Assembly: GCF_003263785.1 (NCBI RefSeq)
Contig: NZ_JYJK01000044.1
Coordinates: 150,431-214,430 of the forward strand
DNA: 64,000 bases
Reading direction: 5' to 3'
Source: Vibrio variabilis
GTDB lineage: Bacteria; Pseudomonadota; Gammaproteobacteria; Enterobacterales; Vibrionaceae
The notes under the pieces are model-generated. The model searched no databases, was not told the origin of the DNA, and saw only the letters and a program-made list of their open reading frames with translations. Below are positions 21,394 to 32,768 of the stretch, piece after piece. Made by a program: the position numbers and the translations under genes. How positions within the stretch are numbered: position 1 is the first letter of the stretch; every line of letters starts with the position of its first letter.

Positions 21394-21470
21394 TGGCGCG
21401 CTCGGAAGGATTCGAACCTTCGACCGCCTGGTTCGTAGCCAGGTACTCTATCCAGCTGAGCTACGAGCGC
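21394..21470 (-). tRNA. tRNA-Arg(ACG), copy 4
   Basis: Same 77-nt sequence and anticodon ACG; exactly 144 bp from the copy to its left. Confidence 0.97.
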
Positions 21471-21550
21471 GCAACAAATTTTCGTATTGTCACTTAATGA
21501 TGCTTGGCTTCCACTATCAATTGAAACGAAAGTGCCTCTCAAAGAGAGAA

Positions 21551-21627
21551 TGGCGCGCTCGGAAGGATTCGAACCTTCGACCGCCTGGTTCGTAGCCAGG
21601 TACTCTATCCAGCTGAGCTACGAGCGC
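21551..21627 (-). tRNA. tRNA-Arg(ACG), copy 3
   Basis: Same 77-nt sequence; spacer to the left differs more (157-bp unit). Confidence 0.97.
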
Positions 21628-21728
21628 GCAATAAGTTTTCGCATTGTCATTTGACGTTACAGGGCATTACCCTTTTTCTCTAATAGAGAAACTCCTTTCC
21701 CAATGGGCATTCTCTATAAAAAAGAGAA

Positions 21729-21805
21729 TGGCGCGCTCGGAAGGATTCGAACCTTCGACCGCCTGGTTCGTAGCCAGGTACTCTATCCAGCTGAGCTACG
21801 AGCGC
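21729..21805 (-). tRNA. tRNA-Arg(ACG), copy 2
   Basis: Same 77-nt sequence; 178 bp from the copy to its left. Confidence 0.97.
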
Positions 21806-21874
21806 GCAAGGATGTGAAGCATATCACATTTATTTTCTTTTTGAACAAAAAAATTGACTTAAACAGTCAATAAA

Positions 21875-21967
21875 TGGCGGTGAGGGAGGGATTCGAACCC
21901 TCGATACGGCTACAAACCGTATACTCCCTTAGCAGGGGAGCGCCTTCAGCCTCTCGGCCACCTCACC
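21875..21967 (-). tRNA. tRNA-Ser(GCT)
   Basis: 93 nt class-II tRNA with encoded CCA. Anticodon stem CTCCC/GGGAG, 7-nt loop CTGCTAA, anticodon GCT. Long variable arm TACGG...CCGTA. Acceptor GGTGAGG pairs perfectly with CCTCACC. Confidence 0.97.
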
Positions 21968-21994
21968 GCATGTATTTCTTTCCGAAGAGAGAAA

Positions 21995-22071
21995 TGGCGC
22001 GCTCGGAAGGATTCGAACCTTCGACCGCCTGGTTCGTAGCCAGGTACTCTATCCAGCTGAGCTACGAGCGC
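21995..22071 (-). tRNA. tRNA-Arg(ACG), copy 1
   Basis: Same 77-nt sequence as the other five; lies between the two tRNA-Ser genes. Confidence 0.97.
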
Positions 22072-22116
22072 GCAATATGTTCAATAAGAACAGTGTCATA
22101 CAACACAATGCAAGAA

Positions 22117-22208
22117 TGGCGGTGAAGGAGGGATTCGAACCCTCGATACGGCTACAAACCGTATACTCCCTTAGCAGGGAGCGCCTTCAGCCTCTCGGCC
22201 ACCTCACC
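22117..22208 (-). tRNA. tRNA-Ser(GCT) with a one-base-short anticodon loop
   Basis: 92 nt. Differs from the other Ser copy by one G:T wobble in the acceptor stem and by one missing C next to the anticodon: the plus strand has GGG (22177-22179) where the intact copy has GGGG. Read literally the loop is TGCTAA, six nt, which would not be a normal tRNA. It is probably the same kind of indel error as in the protein genes. Confidence 0.9.
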
Positions 22209-22223
22209 GTCTTGCGGAGGCAC

Positions 22224-22251
22224 ATATTACGATTTACCAAAAATAAGTCAA
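22224..22251 (-). promoter_or_regulatory. Sigma-70 promoter of the tRNA operon
   Basis: On the minus strand: -35 TTGACT, 16-bp spacer, -10 TAATAT, then a GC-rich discriminator (GTGCCTCCGC) typical of stringently controlled stable-RNA promoters. The first tRNA begins about 16 bp after the -10. Confidence 0.75.
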
Positions 22252-22379
22252 ACATTTTCTTGGCAAAAATAGGAAAAAACAGACTAAGCGTTGGCAAATT
22301 AACCAAACCACCATTTAATCGTAGCTTTCCTAAGCAAAATTCACCCTTGTGCCACGAGTTTATGGCGAATTTCACGCAA

Positions 22380-22406
22380 CAAAAAGGCCGGCAATGTGCC
22401 AGCCCT
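22380..22406 (-). terminator. Intrinsic terminator of csrA
   Basis: On the minus strand GGCTGGCA pairs with TGCCGGCC (one G:T type mismatch allowed) around CAT, followed by TTTTTG; 12 bp after the csrA stop. Confidence 0.8.
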
Positions 22407-22417
22407 CTCGTTTAGAA

Positions 22418-22615
22418 TTAGTAGTTGCCAGATGCAACGTTACCATTTCCCTTTTCCGCTTGAATGCGCATGTAGATCTCTTCACGATGCACGGATACTT
22501 CTTTCGGAGCATTCACACCGATGCGAACTTGGTTGCCTTTTACACCCAATACAGTAACAGTGACTTCATCACCAATCATCAACGTTTCACCAACACGGCG
22601 AGTCAAAATCAGCAT
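22418..22615 (-). CDS. csrA: Carbon storage regulator CsrA
   Basis: 65 aa RNA-binding dimer that binds GGA motifs in 5' leaders and changes translation or stability of mRNAs for central carbon metabolism, motility and, in vibrios, quorum sensing. Full family sequence from [18 protein letters not shown] through [17 protein letters not shown] to [15 protein letters not shown] precedes the ATG. It lies after the aspartokinase gene and before the Ser/Arg tRNA array, the usual vibrio and enterobacterial context. Confidence 0.98.
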   Translation of the reverse strand: MLILTRRVGETLMIGDEVTVTVLGVKGNQVRIGVNAPKEVSVHREEIYMRIQAEKGNGNVASGNY

Positions 22616-22707
22616 TCTTAGCTCCTTGAGTAGTCTCTAATTATCTTGCTACGAAACTTATTATCCAACAAAAGTTATATTTTCGTAAACTCTCTTATGA
22701 AAAGTAT

Positions 22708-23895
22708 TTACCCCAAATGTACCTGTTTCACGTCTTCCACTACGGTGCCACTGGTGATAATGGTGTTATCATGCAGTACGACCGCCGCTTTGTCGATAGC
22801 TTCAGGCTCTATTACCAATGTAATTGAGTGTTTATCCTCACAAAAGTGTAGAACAGATATGTCTGAATGGTTGAGAAGTTGTTGATATTGTGACGCTTGC
22901 GCTATGGCCTCGACGCCAATCATAGTAATTAACGCCACGTCTTGTTCCGCAACGAGTTTATTTTCAATCACCAATTTGAGCTTGTCGGAACAATCTGACT
23001 TGAGCAAAAGCTGACTAAAGTGTTCATCGTGCAGCCATTCCGCTTCATCCACACCGAGCATCTCTTTCTGTTTGTCGACCACATCGACATGAGACTTAGC
23101 AATTTTGAGCAGGCGCATCTGCTTTCTCAATGCAATGCCTTGAACTTGTGCTTTGGCTTGTTCGCCAACGACCAACGTGCCCTGTCCGTACTCAAAGCTT
23201 GATAACACACGCAGCGGCACCTGATGTTGCCAAGCGTAACTTACGCAAGGTAGATGCAATACTTTCGCGCCTTTGCGCGCCATTTCGTGCATCGTAGGAA
23301 AATCGATTTCAGCCCATTTGACTGCATTGGTGACGACACGTGGGTCACAGCTGTAAACGCCGTCTACATCAGTATAAATCTGGCATTCTTCGGCATTGAG
23401 CACGCCAGCTAAGGTCACCGCGGTGGTGTCAGATCCGCCGCGCCCAAGCGTGGTGATATCGCCAGACTCATTAACGCCTTGGAAGCCGGCAACGATGACG
23501 ATTTTGTCTTGGTCTAAATACTGGTCAATAACAGAGGTGTCGACGTGACTAATCGTGGCATTGTTGTGGCGACTGTTGGTAGTAATCTGCGCTTGTGCAC
23601 CGGTCAGCGATACTGCGGCATGTCCTAGCTTATTTAAAGCCATAGAAAGCAATGCCATTGAGACTTGCTCTCCGGCCGCTAGAAGCACATCGAGTTCACG
23701 CGCGTTTGGTACGCTGTCGACCTGTTTCGCCAGATCCACCAAACGATTGGTTTCTCCCGACATTGCAGAGACAACAACAACGACCTGTTTGCCTGTTTGT
23801 TTTGCACGAATTACTTGCTCTGCGACGTTACGAATACGCTCAACAGAGCCAACAGAAGTTCCTCCGAACTTTTGTACGATTAGTGGTCTTTTCAC
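22708..23895 (-). CDS. Aspartate kinase (395-aa form)
   Basis: Phosphorylates aspartate, the entry to lysine, threonine, methionine and diaminopimelate synthesis. 395 aa, starting at GTG 23895. Kinase domain with VQKFGGTSVGSVERI, VVVVSAMSGETNRLV, GFQGVNESGDITTLGRGGSD and DPRVVTNAVKW; C-terminal third carries two ACT-like regulatory parts (near residues 260-395) that are diverged. It is a different paralogue from the riboswitch-controlled lysC at 62391. Located between alaS and csrA, as in other vibrios. The effector that inhibits it cannot be told from the sequence. Confidence 0.93.
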   Translation of the reverse strand: MKRPLIVQKFGGTSVGSVERIRNVAEQVIRAKQTGKQVVVVVSAMSGETNRLVDLAKQVDSVPNARELDVLLAAGEQVSMALLSMALNKLGHAAVSLTGAQAQITTNSRHNNATISHVDTSVIDQYLDQDKIVIVAGFQGVNESGDITTLGRGGSDTTAVTLAGVLNAEECQIYTDVDGVYSCDPRVVTNAVKWAEIDFPTMHEMARKGAKVLHLPCVSYAWQHQVPLRVLSSFEYGQGTLVVGEQAKAQVQGIALRKQMRLLKIAKSHVDVVDKQKEMLGVDEAEWLHDEHFSQLLLKSDCSDKLKLVIENKLVAEQDVALITMIGVEAIAQASQYQQLLNHSDISVLHFCEDKHSITLVIEPEAIDKAAVVLHDNTIITSGTVVEDVKQVHLG

Positions 23896-24060
23896 CAGTC
23901 TTCACCTTCCCAAGACAACGTAAGTTGTCAGATTTTGAAACTGCGACCATTAAGGCCGCTCCTTATAGATAGGCGACGCAGATTGCCTCGCCTATTAAAT
24001 TTGTAGGCTGCTTTATGGTATGCAATTGATCGCCTGAATAGGTTACACCCTAAAGCAACA

Positions 24061-24090
24061 ATGCCCAATCAACTTACGTTGATTGGGCAT
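24061..24090. terminator. Strong hairpin between alaS and the aspartokinase
   Basis: ATGCCCAATCAAC (24061-24073) pairs perfectly with GTTGATTGGGCAT (24078-24090) around TTAC. On the alaS (minus) strand the following tail is TTGTTG, a weak T run, so it may be a partial terminator or 3'-end stabiliser. Confidence 0.6.
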
Positions 24091-24111
24091 TTTCATTGTT
24101 AGTTCAGAGCG

Positions 24112-26697
24112 TTATAGACGTTCTTCCAACCAACCACGAATAGACTGCAGTGCTTCTGGCAATGCATCAACATCACTGCCGCCTGCTTGCGCCATATCTG
24201 GGCGACCGCCACCTTTACCGCCAACTTGCTCAGCGACCATCTTAACAAGATCACCCGCTTTCACTTTGCCAGTCAGGTCTTTAGTCACACCCGCAATCAA
24301 ACCAATCTTGCCATCAGCAACGTTCGCAATGAATGCAATACCGCTACCCATTTGGTTCTTAGCGTTGTCCATCATAGTGCGAAGGTTCTTACTGTCAGCA
24401 CCTTCAAGAGCCGCAACCAGTACCTTAGTACCATTGATCTCTTCTACTTTACCCATGATGTTGGCACTTTCTACTGCTGCTAGCTTGTCTTTAAGCTGAG
24501 CAATCTCTTTTTCTAGAGATTTCGTTTTGCTTGCCGCATCACCAAGTTTTGCCTCAAATTGTGCCGCTGTTGCTTCAATCGCATCCAGAGCCGCTTCACC
24601 GGTTACCGCTTCGATACGACGGATACCCGCTGCAATACCACCTTCAGAAGTGATCTTGAATAGACCAATATCACCAGTGTTGCTTGCGTGGATACCACCA
24701 CAAAGCTCAGTTGAGAACTCGCCCATAGAAAGAACGCGAACTTCATCATCGTACTTCTCACCAAACAGAGCCATCGCGCCTTTTGCTTTCGCTGACTCAA
24801 TGTCCATGACGTTGGTTTCGATCACGTGGTTTGTACGGATCTGAGCGTTCACTAGGCGCTCAACTTGTTTGATTTCCGCTTTGGTCATCGCTTCAAGGTG
24901 AGAGAAGTCAAAACGTAGGTTATCAGGCTTCACTAGGGAGCCTTTCTGCGTGACGTGCTCACCCAGAACTTGACGCAGTGCTGCGTGCAACAAGTGCGTG
25001 GCTGAGTGGTTTAGCGAGATAGCTGCGCGGCGCTCTGCATCGACAGTCGCTGCGACTTCATCGCCCTTAGCAAGTACACCTTCAACCAGCTCACCGTGGT
25101 GTGCAATTGCGTTACCCAGCTTCTGAGTGTCTTCTACTTTAAATAGACCCGCTGATGTTTTCAGTACGCCAGCATCACCACATTGACCGCCCGACTCTGC
25201 GTAGAACGGTGTCTCTTCAAGTACCACAATCGCTTTGTCACCAGCAGACAGTGCTTCCACTTCATCGCCTTCAACAAACATTGCCGCCACTGTGCTGTTC
25301 CCTTCTGTACCTGTGTAACCACAGAACTCAGTGTCGGTATCAACTTTGATTGCGGCGTTGTAGTCAGTGCCAAATTGGCCAGCTTCACGCGCACGTTGAC
25401 GCTGAGCTTCCATCGCTTTCTCAAAACCTTCTTCATCGATAGCAAACTCGCGCTCACGAGCCACATCGTTAGTCAGGTCAGCAGGGAAGCCGTAGGTATC
25501 GTAAAGTTTGAATACAGTTTCGCCGTCTAACACTTTCTCGTCGCCAAGATTATCAAGTGCTTCCGTCAGGATTGTCATACCACGTTCAAGAGTACGACCG
25601 AAGTTCTCTTCTTCGATACGCAGTACTTTTTCCACAACCGCTTGTTGCTTCTTAAGCTCTTCACCAGCAGTACCCATTACAGATGCTAGTGTGCCAACCA
25701 GTTTGTAGAAGAAGGCACCTTGTGCGCCAAGCTTGTTACCGTGACGGACTGCACGACGGATAATACGACGAAGCACGTAGCCACGACCTTCGTTTGATGG
25801 CATTACACCGTCAACGATTAGGAATGAACACGAGCGAATGTGGTCAGCAATAACGCGCAGTGATTGGTTAGAAAGATCTTCGTAGCCGATCACTTCTGCC
25901 GCTGCTTTGATTAGCGTTTGGAATACATCGATTTCGTAGTTTGAGTGAACGCCCTGCATGATGGCAGAAATACGCTCGATACCCATGCCTGTATCTACCG
26001 ATGGTTTTGGTAGCGGCTCCATTGTACCGTCTGCGTGACGGTTGAACTGCATAAATACGTTGTTCCAGATCTCGATGAAACGGTCACCGTCTTCTTCCGG
26101 AGTACCAGGACGACCGCCCCAAATGTGCTCACCGTGATCGTAGAAAATTTCTGTACATGGACCACAAGGACCGGTGTCACCCATTTGCCAGAAGTTGTCT
26201 GACTCGTATGGCTTACCGCCTTTTTTGTCGCCAATGCGAATAATACGGTCTGCAGGAACGCCTACTTGTTTGTTCCAAATCTCGAATGCTTCGTCGTCCG
26301 TTTCATAAACGGTCACCAGCAGGCGATCTTTAGGCAGTTTTAGCGTCTCTGTTAGGAATTCCCAAGCAAAGCTGATGGCATCTTCTTTGAAGTAATCACC
26401 GAAGCTGAAGTTACCCAGCATCTCAAAGAAAGTGTGGTGACGAGCAGTGAAGCCAACGTTCTCTAGATCGTTGTGCTTACCACCAGCGCGAACACAACGC
26501 TGGGCCGTAGTGGCACGAGTGTAGTTACGCTTCTCTAGGCCAAGGAAACAGTCTTTAAACTGGTTCATACCGGCGTTAGTGAAAAGCAGAGTTGGGTCAT
26601 CGTGTGGAACCAACGATGAACTGTCTACGATTTGGTGCCCTTTGCTCTCAAAGAACTTAAGGAACGCGTTGCGAACCTCGTCTGTGCTCATGTACAT
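24112..26697 (-). CDS. alaS: Alanyl-tRNA synthetase
   Basis: Charges tRNA-Ala and edits Ser/Gly mischarging. About 861 aa. Class-II catalytic core at the N-terminus ([38 protein letters not shown]), editing domain with [16 protein letters not shown] and [13 protein letters not shown] zinc motifs, and the C-terminal C-Ala domain ending [20 protein letters not shown] prefer the start [12 protein letters not shown] at 26697, 8 nt after AGGAAG; the longer frame to 26739 lacks a site. Frame intact over 2.6 kb. Confidence 0.97.
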   Translation of the reverse strand: MYMSTDEVRNAFLKFFESKGHQIVDSSSLVPHDDPTLLFTNAGMNQFKDCFLGLEKRNYTRATTAQRCVRAGGKHNDLENVGFTARHHTFFEMLGNFSFGDYFKEDAISFAWEFLTETLKLPKDRLLVTVYETDDEAFEIWNKQVGVPADRIIRIGDKKGGKPYESDNFWQMGDTGPCGPCTEIFYDHGEHIWGGRPGTPEEDGDRFIEIWNNVFMQFNRHADGTMEPLPKPSVDTGMGIERISAIMQGVHSNYEIDVFQTLIKAAAEVIGYEDLSNQSLRVIADHIRSCSFLIVDGVMPSNEGRGYVLRRIIRRAVRHGNKLGAQGAFFYKLVGTLASVMGTAGEELKKQQAVVEKVLRIEEENFGRTLERGMTILTEALDNLGDEKVLDGETVFKLYDTYGFPADLTNDVAREREFAIDEEGFEKAMEAQRQRAREAGQFGTDYNAAIKVDTDTEFCGYTGTEGNSTVAAMFVEGDEVEALSAGDKAIVVLEETPFYAESGGQCGDAGVLKTSAGLFKVEDTQKLGNAIAHHGELVEGVLAKGDEVAATVDAERRAAISLNHSATHLLHAALRQVLGEHVTQKGSLVKPDNLRFDFSHLEAMTKAEIKQVERLVNAQIRTNHVIETNVMDIESAKAKGAMALFGEKYDDEVRVLSMGEFSTELCGGIHASNTGDIGLFKITSEGGIAAGIRRIEAVTGEAALDAIEATAAQFEAKLGDAASKTKSLEKEIAQLKDKLAAVESANIMGKVEEINGTKVLVAALEGADSKNLRTMMDNAKNQMGSGIAFIANVADGKIGLIAGVTKDLTGKVKAGDLVKMVAEQVGGKGGGRPDMAQAGGSDVDALPEALQSIRGWLEERL

Positions 26698-26856
26698 GCA
26701 GCTCTTCCTGAAATAATTCGAGTTAGATTTTGGGGGCATATTGTAACCCCATGAGTAAGGATTCGCCTAGTCTTCTAGTAAAAAAGGCATTAAAGGTTAG
26801 GAAATGACACTTTATTCAAGTTAGGACAAGCAGTTGCAGGCACTCCCGTATGGCGT

Positions 26857-27321
26857 TCATTCAGTTTCTAGTGAGTCCAGCGCGTAGTTTATCTGCTCAA
26901 AAGAGTAGCCTCGGTACTGTAAAAACCGCACTTGCTTGGCGTATTCTTTGGGATCGCTCGCTTTTCCGTGACGGAACTTTTTCTCGGCCGTGGTTTTGGC
27001 CAGCTCAAACCAATCGACCTCTTCTTCCAGCATGGCTTCATTAACCACTGACTCTGCGACACGTTTTTGATTCAGTTCTTGACGAATACGGCGCTCGCCA
27101 TGGCCTTTGTAGATATGTTGGCGAACTTGGCTTTTTGCAAAGCGCAGATCATCGAGATAACGATAGGACTTACACAGCTCAATCGCAGCTTCGATCTCCG
27201 ACTCTTCATACCCTTTGAAACTCAGCTTTTGATACAGCTCGTACTCACCGTGATCGCGGCGGCTTAATAATTGGATGGCGGCTTCGTTGGCTGATAGCGT
27301 CGGTGGCTTTCGTTGATACAT
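26857..27321 (-). CDS. recX: Regulatory protein RecX
   Basis: 154 aa modulator that limits RecA filament growth. Three RecX three-helix repeats are visible: [40 protein letters not shown] with [10 protein letters not shown], and [20 protein letters not shown]. It follows recA by about 80 bp, after a terminator, the classic arrangement in which recX is made by read-through. Confidence 0.95.
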   Translation of the reverse strand: MYQRKPPTLSANEAAIQLLSRRDHGEYELYQKLSFKGYEESEIEAAIELCKSYRYLDDLRFAKSQVRQHIYKGHGERRIRQELNQKRVAESVVNEAMLEEEVDWFELAKTTAEKKFRHGKASDPKEYAKQVRFLQYRGYSFEQINYALDSLETE

Positions 27322-27355
27322 AAAAACTAATAGCTTGATAAGACAACAGATACAA

Positions 27356-27381
27356 CAAAGCCCCGCAGTGCAGGGCTTTGT
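27356..27381 (-). terminator. Terminator between recA and recX
   Basis: On the minus strand CAAAGCCC pairs with GGGGCTTTG, followed by TTG; lies 18-42 bp after the recA stop and would give attenuated read-through into recX. Confidence 0.75.
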
Positions 27382-27398
27382 TTAATTCAGATGAAGAT

Positions 27399-28456
<1,058 letters not shown>

Positions 28457-28544
28457 TTACGGATATACGCTTTAGGCAACTTACGTGCTTGAGCTGTTTT
28501 AATCAGGTGAGCAGCGTGTTCAAAACCGCCGCAAGATGTGTTTC

Positions 28545-28572
28545 ATTATACTGTTGATTCATACAGTGTCTA
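28545..28572 (-). promoter_or_regulatory. recA promoter with LexA (SOS) box
   Basis: On the minus strand: -35 TAGACA, then the 16-bp SOS box CTGTATGAATCAACAG (plus-strand 28551-28566), then -10 TATAAT. The box fills the spacer exactly, as in the E. coli recA promoter, so LexA would block RNA polymerase directly. Confidence 0.93.
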
Positions 28573-28680
28573 TACCTGTATGAAGATTTTTTTGTGACCT
28601 TGGTGTGAGTTCTAAAAGAGTCTGTTAATTTCCATACGCTTAGCGTCCCCCCCTGAGACTCACTTCAATGCTCCGCATGA

Positions 28681-29181
28681 TTAACTAAACGGCTCTTCGT
28701 CAGTCACATGGTCAAGCAAAGTCGTTAAGGCATGCCAAACGGCTTGATTACGTACTGCAGCTCGGTCACCTGCAAACAGGCACGTTTCTACTTTTTGCCA
28801 GCCAACAGAGGAAGCCCAAGCAAAACAGACCGTGCCCACAGGCTTATCCTCGCTGCCCCCTCCAGGGCCAGCAATACCACTGATAGCGACGCTCAAGGTG
28901 CCATTTGAATGGCTGAGTGCGCCTTGCGCCATCTCTATAACCACAGCCTCACTGACCGCACCATATTGACCGAGCGTTTCTGCACGCACCCCAAGCATTT
29001 CCATTTTGGCATCGTTACTGTAGGTAATAAACGCACGATCAAACCAAACCGAGCTACCCGCAATATCCGTAATAGCAGTGGCGACACCACCGCCTGTGCA
29101 TGACTCGGCTGTGACTAGTACTTGATCACCTTGTAGCAATAGCTGACCCAATTGCGTACTTAACTCAGATAGGTTTTGCAT
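28681..29181 (-). CDS. pncC: Nicotinamide-nucleotide amidohydrolase (CinA C-terminal domain)
   Basis: 166 aa single-domain CinA-C protein that deamidates NMN to nicotinate mononucleotide in the pyridine nucleotide cycle. Signature TAESCTGGGVATAITD near the N-terminus and SGIAGPGGGSEDKPVGTV further on. Start at 29181 (MQNLSEL), 7-8 nt after AGGAG; the seven-codon N-terminal extension is unlikely. Upstream neighbour of recA and divergent from mutS, the standard order. Confidence 0.93.
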   Translation of the reverse strand: MQNLSELSTQLGQLLLQGDQVLVTAESCTGGGVATAITDIAGSSVWFDRAFITYSNDAKMEMLGVRAETLGQYGAVSEAVVIEMAQGALSHSNGTLSVAISGIAGPGGGSEDKPVGTVCFAWASSVGWQKVETCLFAGDRAAVRNQAVWHALTTLLDHVTDEEPFS

Positions 29182-29317
29182 TTCCCCTACTCCTCGCCTC
29201 AAACTGAGGCTAACTGTGATGTGACATCATGTTAACGAGCATCATTAAAGACTCTGCCCTTTTCGCTCTCGCTGCTTTCACGTATCCTAGGCGGCAACGA
29301 AAACCAGTAGCAAAGAA

Positions 29318-31884
29318 GTGACAGTGAAAGCGGAACAAAAACACACACCAATGATGCAGCAGTATCTGAAGCTAAAAGCCGAAAACCCAGATATTTTGCT
29401 GTTCTATCGCATGGGCGACTTTTACGAGCTGTTTTACGATGATGCCAAACGCGCATCGCAATTGCTTGATATTTCGCTAACTAAGCGTGGTGCTTCTGCG
29501 GGTGAACCTATTCCAATGGCGGGTGTCCCTTTTCACGCTGTCGAAGGTTATCTTGCCAAACTGGTGCAGCTTGGTGAGTCGGTCGCGATTTGCGAACAAG
29601 TTGGCGATCCGGCGACCAGCAAAGGGCCGGTAGAAAGAAAAGTTGTTCGTATCGTCACACCGGGTACCGTCTCTGACGAAGCTCTACTATCAGAACGACT
29701 CGATAACCTGATTGCCGCAATCTACCACCAAAACGGTAAATTTGGCTATGCCACTCTAGACATTACCTCCGGTCGTTTTCAACTTTGTGAACCTCGTAGT
29801 GAAGAAGCGATGTTGGCCGAGTTGCAACGCACGGCGCCAAAAGAACTTCTATTCCCTGAAGACTTTGAACCGGTTGGCATTATGGCCAATCGCAATGGCA
29901 ATCGCCGCCGTCCAGTTTGGGAATTTGAAATCGATACCGCAAGGCAACAGTTGAACCAACAATTTGGCACCAAAGACCTAGTCGGTTTTGGTGTTGAGCA
30001 GTGTGAACTTGGGCTTTGCGCCGCTGGCTGCTTGATTCAGTACGTCAAAGACACCCAAAGAACCGCACTGCCTCACATTCGCTCGCTGACGTTGGACAGC
30101 CAAGATCAATCCGTGATCTTAGACGCTGCAACAAGACGCAATTTAGAGCTCACTCAAAACCTGTCTGGCGGTTATGATAATACACTCGCTGAAGTGCTCG
30201 ATCATACTGCAACGGCCATGGGTAGCCGTATGCTTAAGCGCTGGATCCACCAGCCAATGCGCTGCCAAAAAACGCTGAACTATCGCCTAGATGCGATCTC
30301 CGAGATCAAGCAAGACGCCCTTTACACAGAGCTAGCGCCAACGCTGAAACAGATCGGCGATATTGAGCGTATCCTAGCAAGATTGGCACTGCGCTCAGCA
30401 AGGCCGCGTGACATGGCTCGCCTGCGTAGCGCACTCCAGCAATTACCTGAGCTAGCACTTAGCCTAGAGACGGTGGCACATCCGTACCTCAAGCAGCTCG
30501 CCGAATTCTCTGCACCAATGGACTCAATGGCCGATCTGCTTGAGCGCGCCATTAAAGACAACCCTCCAGTTGTGATTCGTGACGGAGGTGTAATTGCCGA
30601 TGGTTACAATGCCGAGCTAGACGAGTGGCGAGACCTTGCCAACGGCGCAACGGCCTACCTAGACAAGCTTGAGCACGATGAACGTGATCGTCACGGCATC
30701 GACACCCTTAAGGTTGGCTACAACAATGTTCACGGCTTCTACATTCAAGTAAGCCGTGGGCAGAGCCACCTTGTGCCGCCGCATTACGTTCGTCGTCAAA
30801 CGTTGAAAAATGCCGAGCGCTACATTATCCCAGAGCTTAAAGAGCACGAAGATAAAGTATTGAACTCAAAATCAAAAGCACTCGCCATAGAGAAAAAACT
30901 ATGGGAAGAGTTGTTTGATTTACTGCTGCCAAGCCTAGAGCAGCTTCAAAACCTAGCGTCCGCTTTGTCCCAGCTCGATGTACTGCAAAACTTAGCTGAG
31001 CGCGCAGAAAGCCTAGATTACTGCCGACCAACATTAACTGAGAAAGCAGGCATTCAGATCCAGTCTGGCCGTCACCCTGTGGTTGAACAGGTGATGGATG
31101 AGCCATTTATTGCTAACCCAATAGCGCTTAACCCAGAGCGTAAGATGCTTATCGTTACCGGTCCAAACATGGGTGGTAAATCGACTTATATGCGTCAAAC
31201 CGCGCTGATTGCATTGATGGCGCACATCGGCTGTTACGTACCTGCTGAGTCGGCTGAAATTGGTTCACTCGATCGTATCTTTACTCGTATTGGCGCCTCT
31301 GATGATCTTCCTCTGGCCGCTCGACCTTCATGGTTGAGATGACAGAAACCGCCAATATCTTACATAACGCCACTCAAAACAGCTTAGTGCTGATGGATGA
31401 GATTGGCCGCGGCACCAGTACCTACGATGGCCTATCGCTCGCTTGGGCAAGTGCAGAATGGTTAGCGACTAAAGTGGGGGCGATGACGTTGTTTGCTACG
31501 CACTATTTTGAGCTCACTGAGATGCCAAATCAGTTGCCAAACCTCGCCAATGTCCATTTGGATGCGGTCGAGCATGGTGACTCAATTGCGTTTATGCATG
31601 CGGTTCAAGAGGGCGCGGCAAGTAAGTCTTACGGCCTTGCCGTAGCAGGCCTTGCTGGCGTACCGAAAGCGGTGATTAAAAACGCACGTCAAAAACTGAC
31701 GCAGTTGGAGCAGATTGGTCAGAATCCAACGCGAGCAGAATCACCACAGGTGGATATTGCGAATCAGCTGAGCTTGATTCCGGAGCCAAGTGAAGTGGAA
31801 GAGGCGTTGGCGCAGATTAATCCGGATGATTTGACGCCGCGTCAGGCGTTGGAAGAGCTGTATCGGTTGAAGCAGTTGCTTTAG
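29318..31884 (+). CDS. mutS: DNA mismatch repair protein MutS (one frameshift)
   Basis: Mismatch-recognition ATPase. About 855 aa after correction (GTG at 29318; a second GTG at 29324 is equally plausible). Mismatch-binding FYELF motif ([13 protein letters not shown]) near residue 30; Walker [10 protein letters not shown] about 615-623; Walker [17 protein letters not shown]. The frame breaks near 31312 between IGASDDL and [12 protein letters not shown]: one base, most simply the G of an Ala codon, is missing. If real the cell would be a mutator; since recA, rpoN and valS are broken in the same way, an error is much likelier. Divergent from pncC. Confidence 0.94.
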
Positions 31885-31922
31885 GTGCTTAAAGATTAAG
31901 ATCAAGAGATTACCCCTCCTAG

Positions 31923-31943
31923 CCTCCCCTTATAAAGGGGAGG
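31923..31943. repeat. Short GC-rich palindrome after mutS
   Basis: CCTCCCC (31923-31929) and GGGGAGG (31937-31943) around TTATAAA. No T run follows. It may act as a weak transcript end for mutS; similar short palindromes are common between genes. Confidence 0.5.
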
Positions 31944-31974
31944 AACAACTGGCTCGCTGCGCATCGCCTAGCTA

Positions 31975-32768
31975 TTAGAGAGCTACGTGGGTGACGCAGA
32001 GTTGTTGGCTGAGTGCGACGTCGAACTCTTGCTTTTGGCCATCGAGTTCTACTACTAGGTTGTAGAGATCCTCTTTATTCGGGTGTTCTGGGTCTGCGTA
32101 TTTAGGTGCTTCTACCTGAAACAGTGCGGAGGCTTGATTAGCACGAACATCTATCGGCAAAAAGTAAGTCATACCATCGAACTTGACCGACGCCGAGACG
32201 AGGCCTGCACGAAACGTTTGATAGTGTAAGTCCACTTTGAATTCACAGCCGCCACCATGGTGCCAGATCTGCTCCATCGCCACATGCTCAAGCCGTACGT
32301 GAGGAATAAACTGCAAGTAAGGCATTTGCCAAACGCCCATGCGCTCTTCAGTGCGAGACTTTTCTTGAGCTAGTGAACATGTTGGCGCGTTATCCATATC
32401 AACAAGCAGGTCATCTTCATCATACTCAAGAAATAGGATTTCGACTCGATTTGGACCTTGTTGAAGATGAGCTCGAATCTCTTTGCGATAAGTTGTCTCG
32501 CTACCATCACAATCCATGACCGCACGCCCGTTGATGCGCACCTCTGCATAATAATCAACGCCGCCAATAACCAAATCCACCGCAGGGTTCGCCAACTGAG
32601 CCTCCGTCAGCTCAAAGTCATGCATTAAGTGCCACTCTTGCTCACGAATCGCTTGTTCAGACAAGGTTTCTGGTAGTACTTGGCTCAGTGCTCCGGGAAA
32701 CGTCAGATCATCTTGAGGGATAGAGAGATCGGTAAGGGGGAGAGTTGCCAAAGACCGGCGAGATTCAT
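31975..32768 (-). CDS. Orphan GH2-type sugar-binding-domain protein (one frameshift)
   Basis: About 264 aa. The N-terminal 130 residues resemble the jelly-roll sugar-binding domain that opens family-2 beta-mannosidases: MNLAGLWQLSP, EWHLMHDFELTEAQL, DLVIGGVDYYAEVRINGRAV, RAHLQQGPNRVEILFLEYDED and GVWQMPYLQFIP. No catalytic TIM barrel follows, since the gene ends before convergent mutS. The start is read as ATG 32768 (or ATG 32774); the G run 32736-32740 is one base short (five instead of six) and joining the frames gives LWQLSPLTDLSIPQDD. Without correction a TTG start at 32751 would be called. No signal peptide. It may bind a carbohydrate or be a structural relic; function unknown. Confidence 0.75.

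Noticed and set aside
21106..22208. CRISPR-like array
   Set aside because: The regular 77-nt repeats with 67-100-bp spacers are complete tRNA genes with cloverleaf folds, not CRISPR repeats; spacers resemble each other.
21345..22415. Several ORFs of 60-110 codons over the tRNA array
   Set aside because: They are translations of the tRNA genes and their repeats (recurring GFEPS-like phrases) and have no independent support.
24083..25708. Long antisense ORFs opposite alaS
   Set aside because: They are shadows produced by the codon bias of alaS; alaS has the full family motif set.
29318..31884. A natural mutator strain with inactive mutS (and recA)
   Set aside because: Attractive on its own, but valS, lptG, kdsD and rpoN are broken in the same single-base way in the same window, so a common technical cause is simpler.
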